From: Mytilinidion resinicola
Lineage: Eukaryota > Ascomycota > Dothideomycetes > Mytilinidiales > Mytilinidiaceae
DNA length: 38,738 nt
Reading direction: 5' to 3'
Assembly (NCBI RefSeq): GCF_010093595.1
Contig: NW_022985450.1
Coordinates: 5,260-43,997, forward strand
Shown here: one piece after another, positions 1 to 8,685 of the stretch
Position numbering within the stretch: the stretch's first letter is position 1
How the letters are laid out: the number at the start of each line of letters is the position of its first letter
Notes under the pieces: generated by a model
What the model was told of the DNA's origin: nothing
The model's input: the letters and a program-made list of their open reading frames with translations, nothing else
The model's database searches: none
Program-made: the position numbers and the translations under genes

Positions 1-68
1 TAGTATGCGTAGTATGCGTAGTGTGTGTAGTATGCGCAGTATGCGTAGTATGCGTAGTATGCGTAGTG
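1..68. repeat. 9-bp minisatellite (TAGTATGCG)n
   Basis: About seven and a half head-to-tail copies of a 9-base unit, TAGTATGCG, with single-base variants such as TAGTGTGTG and CAGTATGCG. The array runs off the left edge, so its full length is unknown. It directly abuts the surviving 3' end of an unrecognised coding segment at 87-221, so it may mark the breakpoint that removed the rest of that gene. Confidence 0.9.
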
Positions 69-86
69 TAATACTTATAACAGTGC

Positions 87-221
87 TATCTAAGCCTAAG
101 AACATTATTACGATATCGGGAAGTTATTATTAGCCTTATGTCTGCTGTCGCGCGCAAGTTTGTGCAAGGTCGCAAACCCCGGCCGGTACTTCCGATCAGA
201 GTAGCTTCCAATCCCAGCTAG
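87..221 (+). pseudogene. 3' end of an unrecognised gene (copy A)
   Basis: An open frame of 44 codons ends in TAG at 219-221. It aligns codon by codon with the frame ending at 34906-34908 (copy B): residues around YREVIISLMSAVARKFVQ here match YWEIVISLVAAIARKFIQ there, and both use a TAG at the same place. Copy A has an extra 36 bases just before the stop. Most differences are synonymous or conservative, so both copies probably descend from a real coding sequence. The upstream part is missing here, replaced by the minisatellite. I do not recognise the family. Because no start is visible it is called a fragment; it could be the last exon of a gene that begins outside the window. Confidence 0.45.
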
Positions 222-742
222 TGCGAAACAACCCCGCGCCGTCCTTTATAATCATCCGGTGTAATTTACTTATGTCACTCCATAAGCCAAGCTTGTGGCT
301 ACAAGGCCAGTGGCTTGCGGAAGCTCGGAATGCAAGGACCCAGCTCCGAAGCACTCAGCAGATGGTCCGCCACACTTAGTAGCCACAATGATGACTAACC
401 CAGCTCGCAAGTCTCTGCAGTCTATCCAGTAATTCAGTCACGTGATAACCCCACCAAAACGTCAATCTGTATGTTAGCTTCGCGATCAACATCAACCACA
501 ATATTGCATTATCATCAACGTTCGAAGACCCGGCGCTGCCTCCGAAGCGCATACCTCATTATCTCGCCTCCGTTGTGAACAGGATCTTGCAGCTACAATA
601 ACAGTAAACAAGAGCGAGGCGCCATCAACCCCCACAGACCGGTTTGCTCAGGCAACATTTCCAATACGCTTCTCTCCCACCCCACCCTTTCGGCGTTACG
701 CCTTGGCTTTGTTGTTAAGCACCATCAGCGCCCTACAACAAC
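222..742. other. intergenic, with a flank shared with 34909-34950
   Basis: No gene seen. The first 50 bases after the stop of copy A (gtgcgaaaca...gtgtaatttactta) are also found, diverged and slightly shorter, after the stop of copy B at 34909-34950. The rest has no recognisable feature. Confidence 0.5.
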
Positions 743-2035
743 ATGGACTTAACACCGACAGTCAGCGCCCCTGCGTTGAGCGGCACCAAATGCGCATCAT
801 CTTCTTCTCTTCGTATTCTTGAGAATCCTCCAAGCAGCGCGGCCGATGTCGTGGTAATTTTTAGCCAGCTAGTCACACATCGAAAACGGCAGGAAGATTG
901 CTGCGAGCGATTGAAGGCTGCGAAACTACCGGCGAGAATCGTCACGTTTGCTTACGATGCCCAACCGCCTAATTCCATGAACAATGGTACTCAAGGCCTT
1001 ACGTGTGCTGAAGCAGCCGCGGTTTTCTGCCATTCGTTATCCTCAGAGCGCGAGGCCTCCGGAAGAAAGAACGATCCAATTATTTTCATTACGACTTCGA
1101 TCAGCGTAGACTCAATTATCCCGATAATCTTGGGCGACAGCCTTAGTCCTCTGGCAGAAGAAACAGACATTAACAGCATCATTTCCGCTCCAATCAAGCG
1201 CTCAACCTTTGGCGTACTGCGCCTTCCCGCTTCTCCTTATACTTATCGCCAACGAATCCTCGAAACGGCCATACTATCATCCCTACAAGCGGTCATCATC
1301 ATTCCGCTACACATCTACAAGCTCTACTGCGGCAGCCTTTTTGACACGAGCTGGCCGATCTGGTCATCATTACCCGTTATAGGCTTCGTCATTACGGCGA
1401 GTTTATCGGAACGCCCCTCTGTCGGGATACTATCCTTCTGGATAGGTATTGATCTCATTATTCGAGTATTCCAAGACTCTCCTGCACTACTATTTGTCCA
1501 AAAGGCCCTGAAATACACTTTGCTGGGATACTTTGCTCTAGGCTACGTAGATCTGGCTACGATGCAGTTTGACGTCAACCGTAATGATCGGCTACAATAG
1601 GTGTTCATCGTGGTCGGCATTTCGGCAGTCATCACCAAGCATTGGCATTTCGCCACCGCAACTTCGGTCAACCTACAAGCCCTCACCTTACCGTTAGCAG
1701 TTACTATTACGGCTTCCATGGTCTTTAGCGCATAGGTGCATTGGGTCTGGCGGTTCATTTCGAATGATAGAGGATCGGAAATGGAAAAGAAAGTGAAGAT
1801 GCTGGTACAACGTGCCAGTAATATGGTCCCGGGGGATCCTTCACGTTTCATCGAATATGACACCGTTATGGATAACATGAGCAACTTCACTTTTCAATAT
1901 TGGGCATGGGACTTACGTTACGGATAAATGAACAAGATGTATGCCTTTTCACGTTTGACGAATGAGCGCTCGCTAAAAGACTTATACGCCAAATTTCATG
2001 ATTGCACTATGTATTGCTGGCTTTGGGCAAACTAA
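743..2035 (+). pseudogene. decayed NLR-type hydrolase-like/membrane gene
   Basis: The first open part (743-1600) encodes 285 residues. The same frame then continues without a frameshift through TAG 1598-1600, TAG 1733-1735, TAA 1925-1927 and TAA 2033-2035. Residues about 25-130 follow the pattern of the alpha/beta hydrolase domain found at the N terminus of fungal SesB-type and NLR proteins: a strand VVVIF, then LPARIVTFAYDA, then DPIIFITTS where the family normally has a GHSLGG-type nucleophile motif. Here that motif is lost. Three or four hydrophobic segments follow (about 175-285), and another lies after the first stop. Each stop could arise from CAG or CAA by C-to-T change at CpA, the signature of repeat-induced point mutation. 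The family assignment is tentative; that the frame is broken is clear. Confidence 0.45.
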
Positions 2036-2977
2036 CTCCTCTCTCGAGCGTCGTTGAGCACGATGGTGAAGTGTGGAGAGGGGAACATTGCCCCGTTCGG
2101 CTAAGGCAGCATATGTCCTAAGTACATCTGAAGGGAGGCTTTGCGCCAGCACCTGGCTGGCTCGGTCTATTTCTATGATTGTGGTGATGGGAAGGGACGA
2201 GAGACAGCTGGCAACAAAGAACGCTCGGCTGCTCAAAGTAGATAGCATGTGACGTGTTGAAGCGCCACACGAAGAGCCAGTTTGGCATAGCGTAGAATAC
2301 AATACATCTGGCCAAGCATCCGCCACTGCATTACGTAAGCGCGTAACTTCTAACGCCAAGACACATTGTTGCCCCCTTCAGACGGATAAATTCCGGAATG
2401 CATAATTTCAACGGGTATATGATTTACAAGGCTCTGGGTTATCTTTTTTAGATATAAATCTATTAGTATAGTGCTCCGAAGTTTGAAATTTTGTAAATAA
2501 TTATGGTAGAGCAGGGGTATAGAATGAATGCAGTTTAAGATGCGTAAGCAGGAATGATCGACATCATAATCAAAAACATTGTATTTTTTAGCTGGACGCT
2601 AGTTTCCTGGGAACAAATATCCAGAGAATTATTACACAATAATTATAACTTAAGAAAATCGTAGGGGAGAGAGTTGTGATGCTTATCAATGAATATTTTG
2701 CGACACGGGGGGTTTTCCGCCACGCAGGGAGGGACGTTAGGGCTTGCTTTTTTATTGTGTTCTAATAGAAAGGAGAGAGCAAATAAATCATTTCGACTTC
2801 ATGCTCTAATCAGATGTAGCCACCTAACGTGGACTATCCGCCCCTACCAAAAAACTAGACAACATCCAGAATGTCTGAAGCGCTGCGTCCTGCCTACCTG
2901 GGAGATCTTCATATCAATCCACTCTCACCTCAGTTTCGCAACTCCTTCAGGAGCTAGTCCCCCGCTGCGAAGCTGTT
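2036..2977. other. intergenic, partly AT-rich
   Basis: No credible gene. The stretch 2430-2680 is strongly AT-rich. Short open frames on both strands (1982-2359 minus, 2689-2994 plus) have no recognisable protein character. Confidence 0.5.
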
Positions 2978-3075
2978 TTAGGGAGAATCTATAACATCAT
3001 CAGAATCAGAATCCGTGACATAATCGGAACTATAGTTCGCCATGTTGTCAGAATCAGACTCCATGACCTCGTCAG
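2978..3075 (-). pseudogene. severed acidic C-terminal tail of the 3436-4668 gene
   Basis: Read on the minus strand, this segment encodes about 32 residues rich in Asp, Ser and Glu (for example DEVMESDSDNMANY and VTDSDSDD), ending in TAA at 2978-2980. Deleting the MITE plus one copy of its TA duplication brings it into frame directly after Thr386 of the upstream gene. The intact paralogue at 5088-6176 also ends in a Ser/Asp/Glu-rich tail, which supports this as the original C terminus, now separated by the insertion. Confidence 0.75.
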
Positions 3076-3077
3076 TA

Positions 3078-3509
3078 ACGTGTTCTACATGCATGTGGTG
3101 GTTACAAGCGAGTGGTGGCGCTTAATTTTTGGTGCAATTTGGACGTTTTGACACCCCAGCAACCTCAACAACTATAAAAGATTTGAATCTATAACTTAGA
3201 ATAAAGATATGCATAGCTGTTTCAATATTATAAGACAAATTTTTAGGGTCTCTTGATGGCCACATTTAGTTATAGTAGAGTTTTGGCCCCCTAGCATTGG
3301 GTAAGATCTACGATATAATAGAATTACAGAGACACATCACTCCAAACTATTGCCTAGCTATTGAAATGAGCTAAATACTATATGCATTCATATAATCTTA
3401 TTTAATACTTTATGGTTGTTGAGATTGCTGGGGTGTCAAAACGTCCAAATCGCACCAAAAATTAAGCGCCACCACTCGCTTGTAACCACCACATGCATGT
3501 AGAACACGT
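3078..3509. mobile_element. 432-bp MITE with ~95-bp terminal inverted repeats
   Basis: The left end 3078-3172 and right end 3415-3509 are inverted copies of each other with about two mismatches, beginning ACGTGTTCTACATGCATG. They enclose about 240 bp of AT-rich sequence with no coding capacity. TA dinucleotides at 3076-3077 and 3510-3511 flank the element as a target-site duplication, as expected of Tc1/mariner-type non-autonomous elements. Removing the element restores the frame of the interrupted gene. The near identity of the arms suggests a fairly recent insertion. No transposase is present, so an autonomous partner would be elsewhere in the genome. Confidence 0.9.
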
Positions 3510-4668
3510 TAGTAGGACTATGCTCGGAGTTCTCAGCGCGAACCGGAGGCGAAAGGTTGCGGCGGCGTGCAGTAACATGACCACCTGCACCATCAAAAGA
3601 CCCAGCCGCCATCTCCCGTCCATCATCTTGAGGCCCGAACACCCCCTGGATCACCTGCGCCAGAGGAAGCCCCAGCCCCAGCAGCCTCGCCGTCTCCGGC
3701 AGCACCATGACCCACGCGCGAATCCGCGGGTCCGCGAGATACTCATCCGGGTGCTGCCTAGCCTGAACCGCATGGCGGTGTGTTGGCGGGTTAGGACCTG
3801 CCATTGATAGATGGGCGTCAGCATCCTCGACGAGCGACACGAGTTGGTGGAGCGCGGCAATCTGCTCTGTGAACACCCGCGTCTCCTGGGCCCCTCGCGT
3901 CATGAGGTCGCAGAGTCGAGCGCGGTGTTCTGCGCGATGTTCTGCGCGGTGTTCTGCGCGGTGTTCTGCGCCAATGCCACGCTCATGGCGGGTATGGTGC
4001 GCCTCATTATAAAGTGCGTAGGCACGGCGGTGGGGTTCGAAGAGGGGATGTGTGGACCGCGGCTGACCATTGAACGCAGTAGACAGCGTGTGGCGTTGCG
4101 CTCGAGAGAGTGAGGTTTCTCGAGCCGCATTGGTGGTGTAGTGGTATTGGACGCCGAGTCTGATGTAGGCATCTTCTAGCGTTGTCAGCTCAAAGGCTGC
4201 GCGGCCGAGTGAGTCGGAGTATTCGCGATCCCATCGAGCTGGGTTTTGTGCGATTGCCGTAGTAGTGGCACGAGCTCCTATTGTCATGTCAGCCATGTTA
4301 GCCACCCTGTTTTGAGGAAGTATCGTGGGAACTAGGGGTTCCATCTCCCAAGGGCGCTCCGGATCTTCGGGGGGCAGCCATGCTGGTGGCTGGAATCCCC
4401 GGTTGTCATTGCATGGGTGGAGCGCCGCGTCACCATCCAGATAATCGGGAACCTGACTGAGGACTTCTTCGAGAATCTGCTCCTGGTCCCTCTGCTCCTG
4501 GTCCCTCTGCCCCTGGTCCCTCTGCTCTTGGTCCCTCAACGACCTAGGGAAACGGCTAACCCGTCGTCGAGGTGGTGTATTGGGATTTGAGACTCGATCT
4601 AGGAGCATTTGATTCTCCGGAGTCCCTGGGGGGCTGATCGGGGTAATGCTCCCTAGAGAAAGCGGCAT
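3436..4668 (-). CDS. unrecognised tandem-family protein, member 1 (MITE-altered 3' end)
   Basis: Encodes 410 residues with no signal peptide or membrane segment; the family is not recognised. It shares two blocks with the neighbours at 5088-6176 and 6797-7495: a middle block (about 155-222) with LEDAYIRLGVQYHYTTN, STAFNGQPR and LFEPHRRA, and a C-terminal block (about 309-344) with YLADPRIRAWVMVLPET and GLGLPLAQVIQGVF. The N-terminal 70 residues are Pro/Ser-rich, then carry four RDQEQ-type repeats (45-64). Four AEHR repeats lie at 234-249. The last 24 residues (387-410) and the stop are encoded by the right arm of the MITE and replace an acidic tail that still lies beyond the element. The start at 4668 matches that of member 2 (both begin MPL). 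It may still be expressed with the new end. Confidence 0.7.
   Translation of the reverse strand: MPLSLGSITPISPPGTPENQMLLDRVSNPNTPPRRRVSRFPRSLRDQEQRDQGQRDQEQRDQEQILEEVLSQVPDYLDGDAALHPCNDNRGFQPPAWLPPEDPERPWEMEPLVPTILPQNRVANMADMTIGARATTTAIAQNPARWDREYSDSLGRAAFELTTLEDAYIRLGVQYHYTTNAARETSLSRAQRHTLSTAFNGQPRSTHPLFEPHRRAYALYNEAHHTRHERGIGAEHRAEHRAEHRAEHRARLCDLMTRGAQETRVFTEQIAALHQLVSLVEDADAHLSMAGPNPPTHRHAVQARQHPDEYLADPRIRAWVMVLPETARLLGLGLPLAQVIQGVFGPQDDGREMAAGSFDGAGGHVTARRRNLSPPVRAENSEHSPTNVFYMHVVVTSEWWRLIFGAIWTF
3922..3969 (-). repeat. 12-bp coding repeat, four copies (AEHR)
   Basis: Four tandem 12-bp units encode AEHR in member 1, between its two conserved blocks. The paralogues lack it. The peptide would be highly charged and probably helical. 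Confidence 0.85.
4477..4536 (-). repeat. 15-bp coding repeat, four copies (RDQEQ)
   Basis: Four tandem 15-bp units encode RDQEQ, RDQGQ, RDQEQ, RDQEQ inside the N-terminal region of member 1. The other two paralogues lack it, so it arose after the duplications and is a likely site of length variation. Confidence 0.85.
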
Positions 4669-5087
4669 ACTAGCTTGCTGAGTTGAGTTAGTATTTGGGT
4701 TGATGTTGATGGTGTAATGGAGTGCTTTCTGAAAGGCTGATACAAAGCGGAGTGGGTATCAGTTTGAGTTGAAAGTGGTGAGAGGGAGAAGTGTGGGCAG
4801 AGAGGAGGAAATATATGCAAGCCTAAGAGTGAATCACCATGGGGATACAATGCTCAATCACTTTTTCACGGCATTGTAGAGGGTGAATGAAGGTCAGAGA
4901 AGCGAATATAGAAGGCTCAATCTAAATGTACAATGTGGATATGGTCATCTAACCAAGAGTATTCTAGGTCTAGCACTATCTGAAATATCTAAAATGCTGC
5001 ATTAGACCTGTCCATCAAATCTCTGGATGATTCTATTCACTCTAGATCACCGCCCCATTTGATATCAGTCTGCGGCATGCGACTGCT
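4669..5087. other. intergenic between family members 1 and 2
   Basis: About 420 bp with no gene. It should hold the promoter of member 1 and the 3' untranslated part of member 2; no clear TATA box or other site stands out. Confidence 0.4.
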
Positions 5088-6176
5088 CTAAGAAGACTGC
5101 GAGACGCCGCTCTCACCACGTTCATCATCGTGATGCTGCCCAGAACTATCTCCGGAATCATCATTAGGATGATGCTCAGAACCGTGCTCTGAACCATCAT
5201 CAGAGGTCTCTGATCCCGAGACCTGCTCCGTCTCGTCAGATGTGAACACCCCCTGGATGATCTGCGCTAGAGGAAGGCCTAATGCCAATTGCCTCGGGGT
5301 CTCTGGCAATGCCCTAACCCATGCGTGGACCCGTGGGTCTGCGAGGTAACCCCCAGCAAGGCGCCTAGCATTAGCATTGGCGCGGTACATTCGACGGTAG
5401 CGACCGGTTGTTCCAAGGCCAATTTCGACGTCTTCGACGCGGTGCACTAGTCCGTTGACTTTTTGCATATGAGAATGGAAGGTATCCAACTCCTCCTCGG
5501 CTCGCACCATGAGGTTCGCAATCCGCGCGAAGTAAACTCCCTCGTCCTCAACCTGCTCCTTGAGGGCATGACGTAAGATGTTGTGGTGTGCAACGGCGCG
5601 GCGATGGTTGTCCCAGAGGGGCATCAAAGCCCGCGGTTGACCGGAGAAGGCGGCAGAAAGGGCATCTCGAGCCTCTCGAGTAAGACTTTTGTTCCGAGCA
5701 ATGTCGGTTGTTAGATGGTATTTGACGCCGATGTCTTGATATGAGTCTTCCATCGACGTTAGCTGCATACCCCAATCGCCGAGTAGTGTGTTTAAGGATT
5801 GTTGTCTTCGAGCAAGCCGTCGACGCTCGATTTCCTCGGCTTCCACGGGCGGCTCTTCTTGAGCGAGGATTCCGAAGTCGGCAAGGGCTTCTGTGATCGT
5901 ATTGCCAGGGTCTTCGACGACTTGTATTTGGGTAGTAGTCTGGTTCTCTGCATTCAAATCAGTTGCGATCGCAGCCGCTTCGTTCCTAGGAGTGTTGGTG
6001 GGAATTGGGGATCCCAAGTCCCGAGGATCCTCTAAACCTTCAGGCGTCGGCCAATCCTGTGAATTTGGACCGTGACGTGGTGCATTGGGGGTTGGGGGTC
6101 GGCTTGGAGATATTTGAAGCTCAGGTGTTGATGGAGGATCAGCCCCAGATATTTGAGTAGCAGAACGCAGTGGCAT
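5088..6176 (-). CDS. unrecognised tandem-family protein, member 2 (intact)
   Basis: Encodes 362 residues in a single exon and is the best-preserved member of the local three-gene family. I do not recognise the family. Order of parts: a Pro/Ser/Thr-rich N terminus (1-60) with TPELQISPSRPPTPN; an acidic and then Arg-rich linker (about 85-128); the middle family block (about 137-200) with MEDSYQDIGVKYHLTTDIAR and AAFSGQPRALMPLWDNHRRA; a helical stretch to about 255; the C-terminal block (about 278-312) with YLADPRVHAWVRALPETPR and GLPLAQIIQGVF; then a 50-residue Ser/Asp/Glu/His-rich tail. There is no signal peptide, membrane segment or catalytic motif, so a cytoplasmic or nuclear protein is likely. 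Its neighbours on both sides are paralogues in the same orientation. Confidence 0.75.
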   Translation of the reverse strand: MPLRSATQISGADPPSTPELQISPSRPPTPNAPRHGPNSQDWPTPEGLEDPRDLGSPIPTNTPRNEAAAIATDLNAENQTTTQIQVVEDPGNTITEALADFGILAQEEPPVEAEEIERRRLARRQQSLNTLLGDWGMQLTSMEDSYQDIGVKYHLTTDIARNKSLTREARDALSAAFSGQPRALMPLWDNHRRAVAHHNILRHALKEQVEDEGVYFARIANLMVRAEEELDTFHSHMQKVNGLVHRVEDVEIGLGTTGRYRRMYRANANARRLAGGYLADPRVHAWVRALPETPRQLALGLPLAQIIQGVFTSDETEQVSGSETSDDGSEHGSEHHPNDDSGDSSGQHHDDERGESGVSQSS

Positions 6177-6796
6177 GCTGGTTGATGCGATTGATTATGA
6201 GGGTTCAAGATTCCTTGGCTGGGAAGTTGATAGAAGGGGTGACGGGCGTGTCGGTAGCGTTTCAGTGGAGTGTTGTAAGGGAAGGGAATTTCAGAGTCGA
6301 CAGGAATATATCTAAAACATTGAAAGTGGATCAAGCTGGATATTGCATTTTCCAGGCTCTTCAACGCTGCTGTAGCGAGTGAATTGTCTCCTCAAATGTG
6401 AACAAAGAAGATTTTGATGTGAATGCACAATGTGTGTCCTCGTCAATGAATGCTGAGCCTTAGGAGTCCCCAGCATTCACGAGGAGAGCAAGTCAGAGTC
6501 GCTGCGATGAGTTTTGAGGTCCGAAATACTATTAGAATCTAGTCATTGCATTGTGGATTGGATCTTTCAATGATGTACTTACAGAACTTGTTGTAGTGAA
6601 GAATTTGTCTCTATGGTTGATACATCAAGCTATGAATGTTAGATCTGAAATTCTTCTAGACAATTGCTACGATGTATTGATGGGGCGACTCTTTCGAAAG
6701 AGTTGCTAGCAATCTTCAGTTTGGCTAGAATGGCTGCAGCGATTCAGAGAGCATTAGTAGCTGTGATAGGGCAATGATGTGACAGACAGGAGCTTC
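6177..6796. other. intergenic between family members 2 and 3
   Basis: About 620 bp with no gene or repeat recognised. It does not visibly resemble the upstream region of member 1. Confidence 0.4.
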
Positions 6797-7495
6797 TCAG
6801 CCTTCATAATTTTCAGAGATGTACCCATCCCCAATCGAGAACAGGTCCCTAATGATATCGCTCATAGGACGCCCGAGTTGGAGTTGCTTGGAAGTCTCCG
6901 GAAGAGAGCGAACCCACTTCTGGACTACCTCTTCATCGCGGAGGGCTAGGGGCTCACCTGTGCGCTACTCTAAAACCATCGCATGCCCCGCGTCATTACC
7001 CGCCCATTCGTTGTCTGTCTCTTCTAGGGCATTTACCCAATTGGACAAGCGGTCAATGCGACCGGAGAATTCTTCTTGCTGAGCTTGACCTTGGAATACC
7101 ATATTCAGCCCTTCTTCAGTGAGGCCCAGGGCCAGATTTGGATTCCCTGCAGCTCGAGCATGTCTGAGAACATCTTGCGCACGCCTGAAGGGTTCGAAGA
7201 GGTGTAGTTCGTCTAGCGAGATGGCTGATTCAAATGCTTCAGCGATTTCTGTCTTGGCGGTTGCGTCAATCGCGGCGAACTCACGAATGCTTGGGCTGAT
7301 TTTGTGGTAACGGACGCCGACCATGCGGTACGAGTCGTCCGAGATTCGTAGGTTGTTCTGCAACGTCTCAATGAGACCGAAAAAAGATTGTCGGTGCAAA
7401 GTACGCCACTGATGCAAGTCCACGGGTGTCTGGATCTGCGCTGGTGCGGAATTAGATGCCTCGTTCTCGCTGGAGGGTACTTGTTGTGAAGGCAT
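6797..7495 (-). pseudogene. unrecognised tandem-family protein, member 3 (in-frame TAG)
   Basis: The frame from ATG 7495 to TGA 6797 is open except for one TAG at 6965-6967. Without that stop it would encode 232 codons covering both family blocks: SYRMVGVRYHKISPSIREFA and LHLFEPFRRAQ, then EVVQKWVRSLPETSKQL and LGRPMSDIIRDLF after the stop. Similarity to members 1 and 2 continues in the same frame beyond the TAG, so the stop is recent. CAG to TAG is the simplest origin. Start 7495 (MPSQQV) was chosen because members 1 and 2 begin MPL and are Ser/Pro-rich; the frame is open further upstream to 7699. A spliced form skipping the TAG (GT near 7045 or 7010, AG just after the stop) cannot be excluded. 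It lacks the acidic tail. Confidence 0.65.
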
Positions 7496-8527
7496 ACTTA
7501 CAGATGACGATGCTCCTTGGTGGGAACGGTTTGGTGTGATTTTTGGAAGGTGTTTTGGAAGGCGTCCTGAGACGAGGTTTGGATTTGGGAACCTTAATTG
7601 TGTATCTGAAGGGAATGATGAGAAAAGAAATGTACGGGAGCCTATGTATTTCAACGCACTATCATTGTACACACATTTATACGCAGTGCTGATAAACAAT
7701 GCGACAGACGTTCAGTGTTTACTCAAGCAGATACACGTTTGCAGTTACCTACACAATACTGCGTGTCACATTGTTTTGTCACGTAATAAGACCAAGGACG
7801 GAAAGTCGCTACGCGGAGAGGCCTCATATACTCAGTTTTCAAAATTCCGAAGAAAGTTTGGAACTACCCTACGGTGAGATAATGTCTCGAGGTGACTCTG
7901 GAGCATCTTCGAGCTGACGGTATTTTATTGGGTTCTGAAGTGTTGAGTGCCCGATGAGCAGTCTGAATACAACGTACAACATTGGTAGAGCTGTTGAGGG
8001 ATGGAAGCGGAAGAGAGAAATTCGGGATTTCAGATGGGACCGAGCCAGCGCTAAACCTTAGACGCAGTCAATGTGTCCCTCAAGTTCTACTTCTCCAAAA
8101 TCGATGAAGGAGGGATGGTCGATCTGGAAGAAGAGGGGGCGATAAGTGTACAGGCTGCCAATTAATGATGTTGGCGACCTCCATAGGCTGGTTTGTACAA
8201 AGGTATGGACCAGAAATGTTTGGCCAGAGCAGCGGCTCGGATTCGATGGTTTTGCGGCTGGCTGCGAATTAGCTCTCCAGTGCGGTAACAATGTAACTGT
8301 TAGTACAGTGATAGCGCGTTGCTTGACGTAGCTTTGTGGGCTTAAAGATTTGGAGGTCAATGTGAAGACTTGAGGTGTGAATGAGGTGCGCGCTCAGCCT
8401 CGGAACGAGTTGCCGAAGTCTAACTCCCCGCCGAAATTTGGCACGTTCACTGCTCGCCCTTGCATGGCACCGTTTTGAACAGGGTTATAGGACGAATTAT
8501 TTCTGCACCCTTCAAAATAATCAATCC
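7496..8527. other. intergenic, no gene recognised
   Basis: About 1 kb. Short open frames at 7536-7917 (plus) and 8058-8618 (minus) have no recognisable protein character, and the last overlaps the tRNA gene. No repeat seen. Confidence 0.4.
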
Positions 8528-8652
8528 GCACTGTTGGTCCAGCGGTAGGATTCTTGCCGTAAGAATCCCAACTCACCAGTGCAATATATTCCCTCTTACT
8601 AATATACATTAGTTCCAAGCAAGAGGCTCGGGTTCGACTCCCGGACAGTGCA
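8528..8652 (+). tRNA. tRNA-Gly (anticodon UCC), split by a 54-bp insert
   Basis: Exon 1 (8528-8558) and exon 2 (8613-8652) together make a 71-nt cloverleaf. The acceptor stem GCACTGT/ACAGTGC pairs perfectly; the D stem is GTCC/GGAT; the anticodon stem CTTGC/GCAAG pairs perfectly; the loop CTTCCAA has U33 and anticodon UCC; the T stem TCGGG/CCCGG encloses TTCGACT; the discriminator base is A. The internal pol III boxes are intact (A box TGGTCCAGCGG, B box GGTTCGACTCC) and a T tract follows about 33 bp downstream. The insert lies between positions 32 and 33 of the loop, not at 37/38 where eukaryotic nuclear tRNA introns occur. The gene may be non-functional or processed in an unusual way. Confidence 0.85.
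8559..8612 (+). other. GT-AG, spliceosomal-type intron inside tRNA-Gly
   Basis: The 54-bp insert begins GTAAGAATCCC, contains CTTACTAATAT (a near-perfect branch site, centred about 14 bp before the end) and ends ATTAG. These are the signals of the protein-gene introns in this window, several of which are also 54 bp long. The splice points are unambiguous because moving them by one base spoils the loop. No target duplication or terminal repeat is visible. The start of the insert can also pair with exon 1 (GGATTCTT with AAGAATCC), which would compete with the normal fold before removal. Confidence 0.7.
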
Positions 8653-8685
8653 ATGTCCGTCAGCTTATAGCTGATCTAGAACTTC

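Noticed and set aside
1982..2359. 125-codon minus-strand frame
   Set aside because: No similarity to a known family, ends inside the decayed gene region, and no supporting promoter or splice signal.
2689..2994. 101-codon plus-strand frame near an AT-rich tract
   Set aside because: Its 3' end overlaps, on the opposite strand, the severed acidic tail of the tandem-family gene, and its translation has no protein-like pattern.
8528..8652. A standard tRNA intron at position 37/38 in the split tRNA
   Set aside because: Placing the break after nucleotide 37 gives a loop lacking U33 and destroys the anticodon; only the 32/33 break gives a normal Gly anticodon loop.
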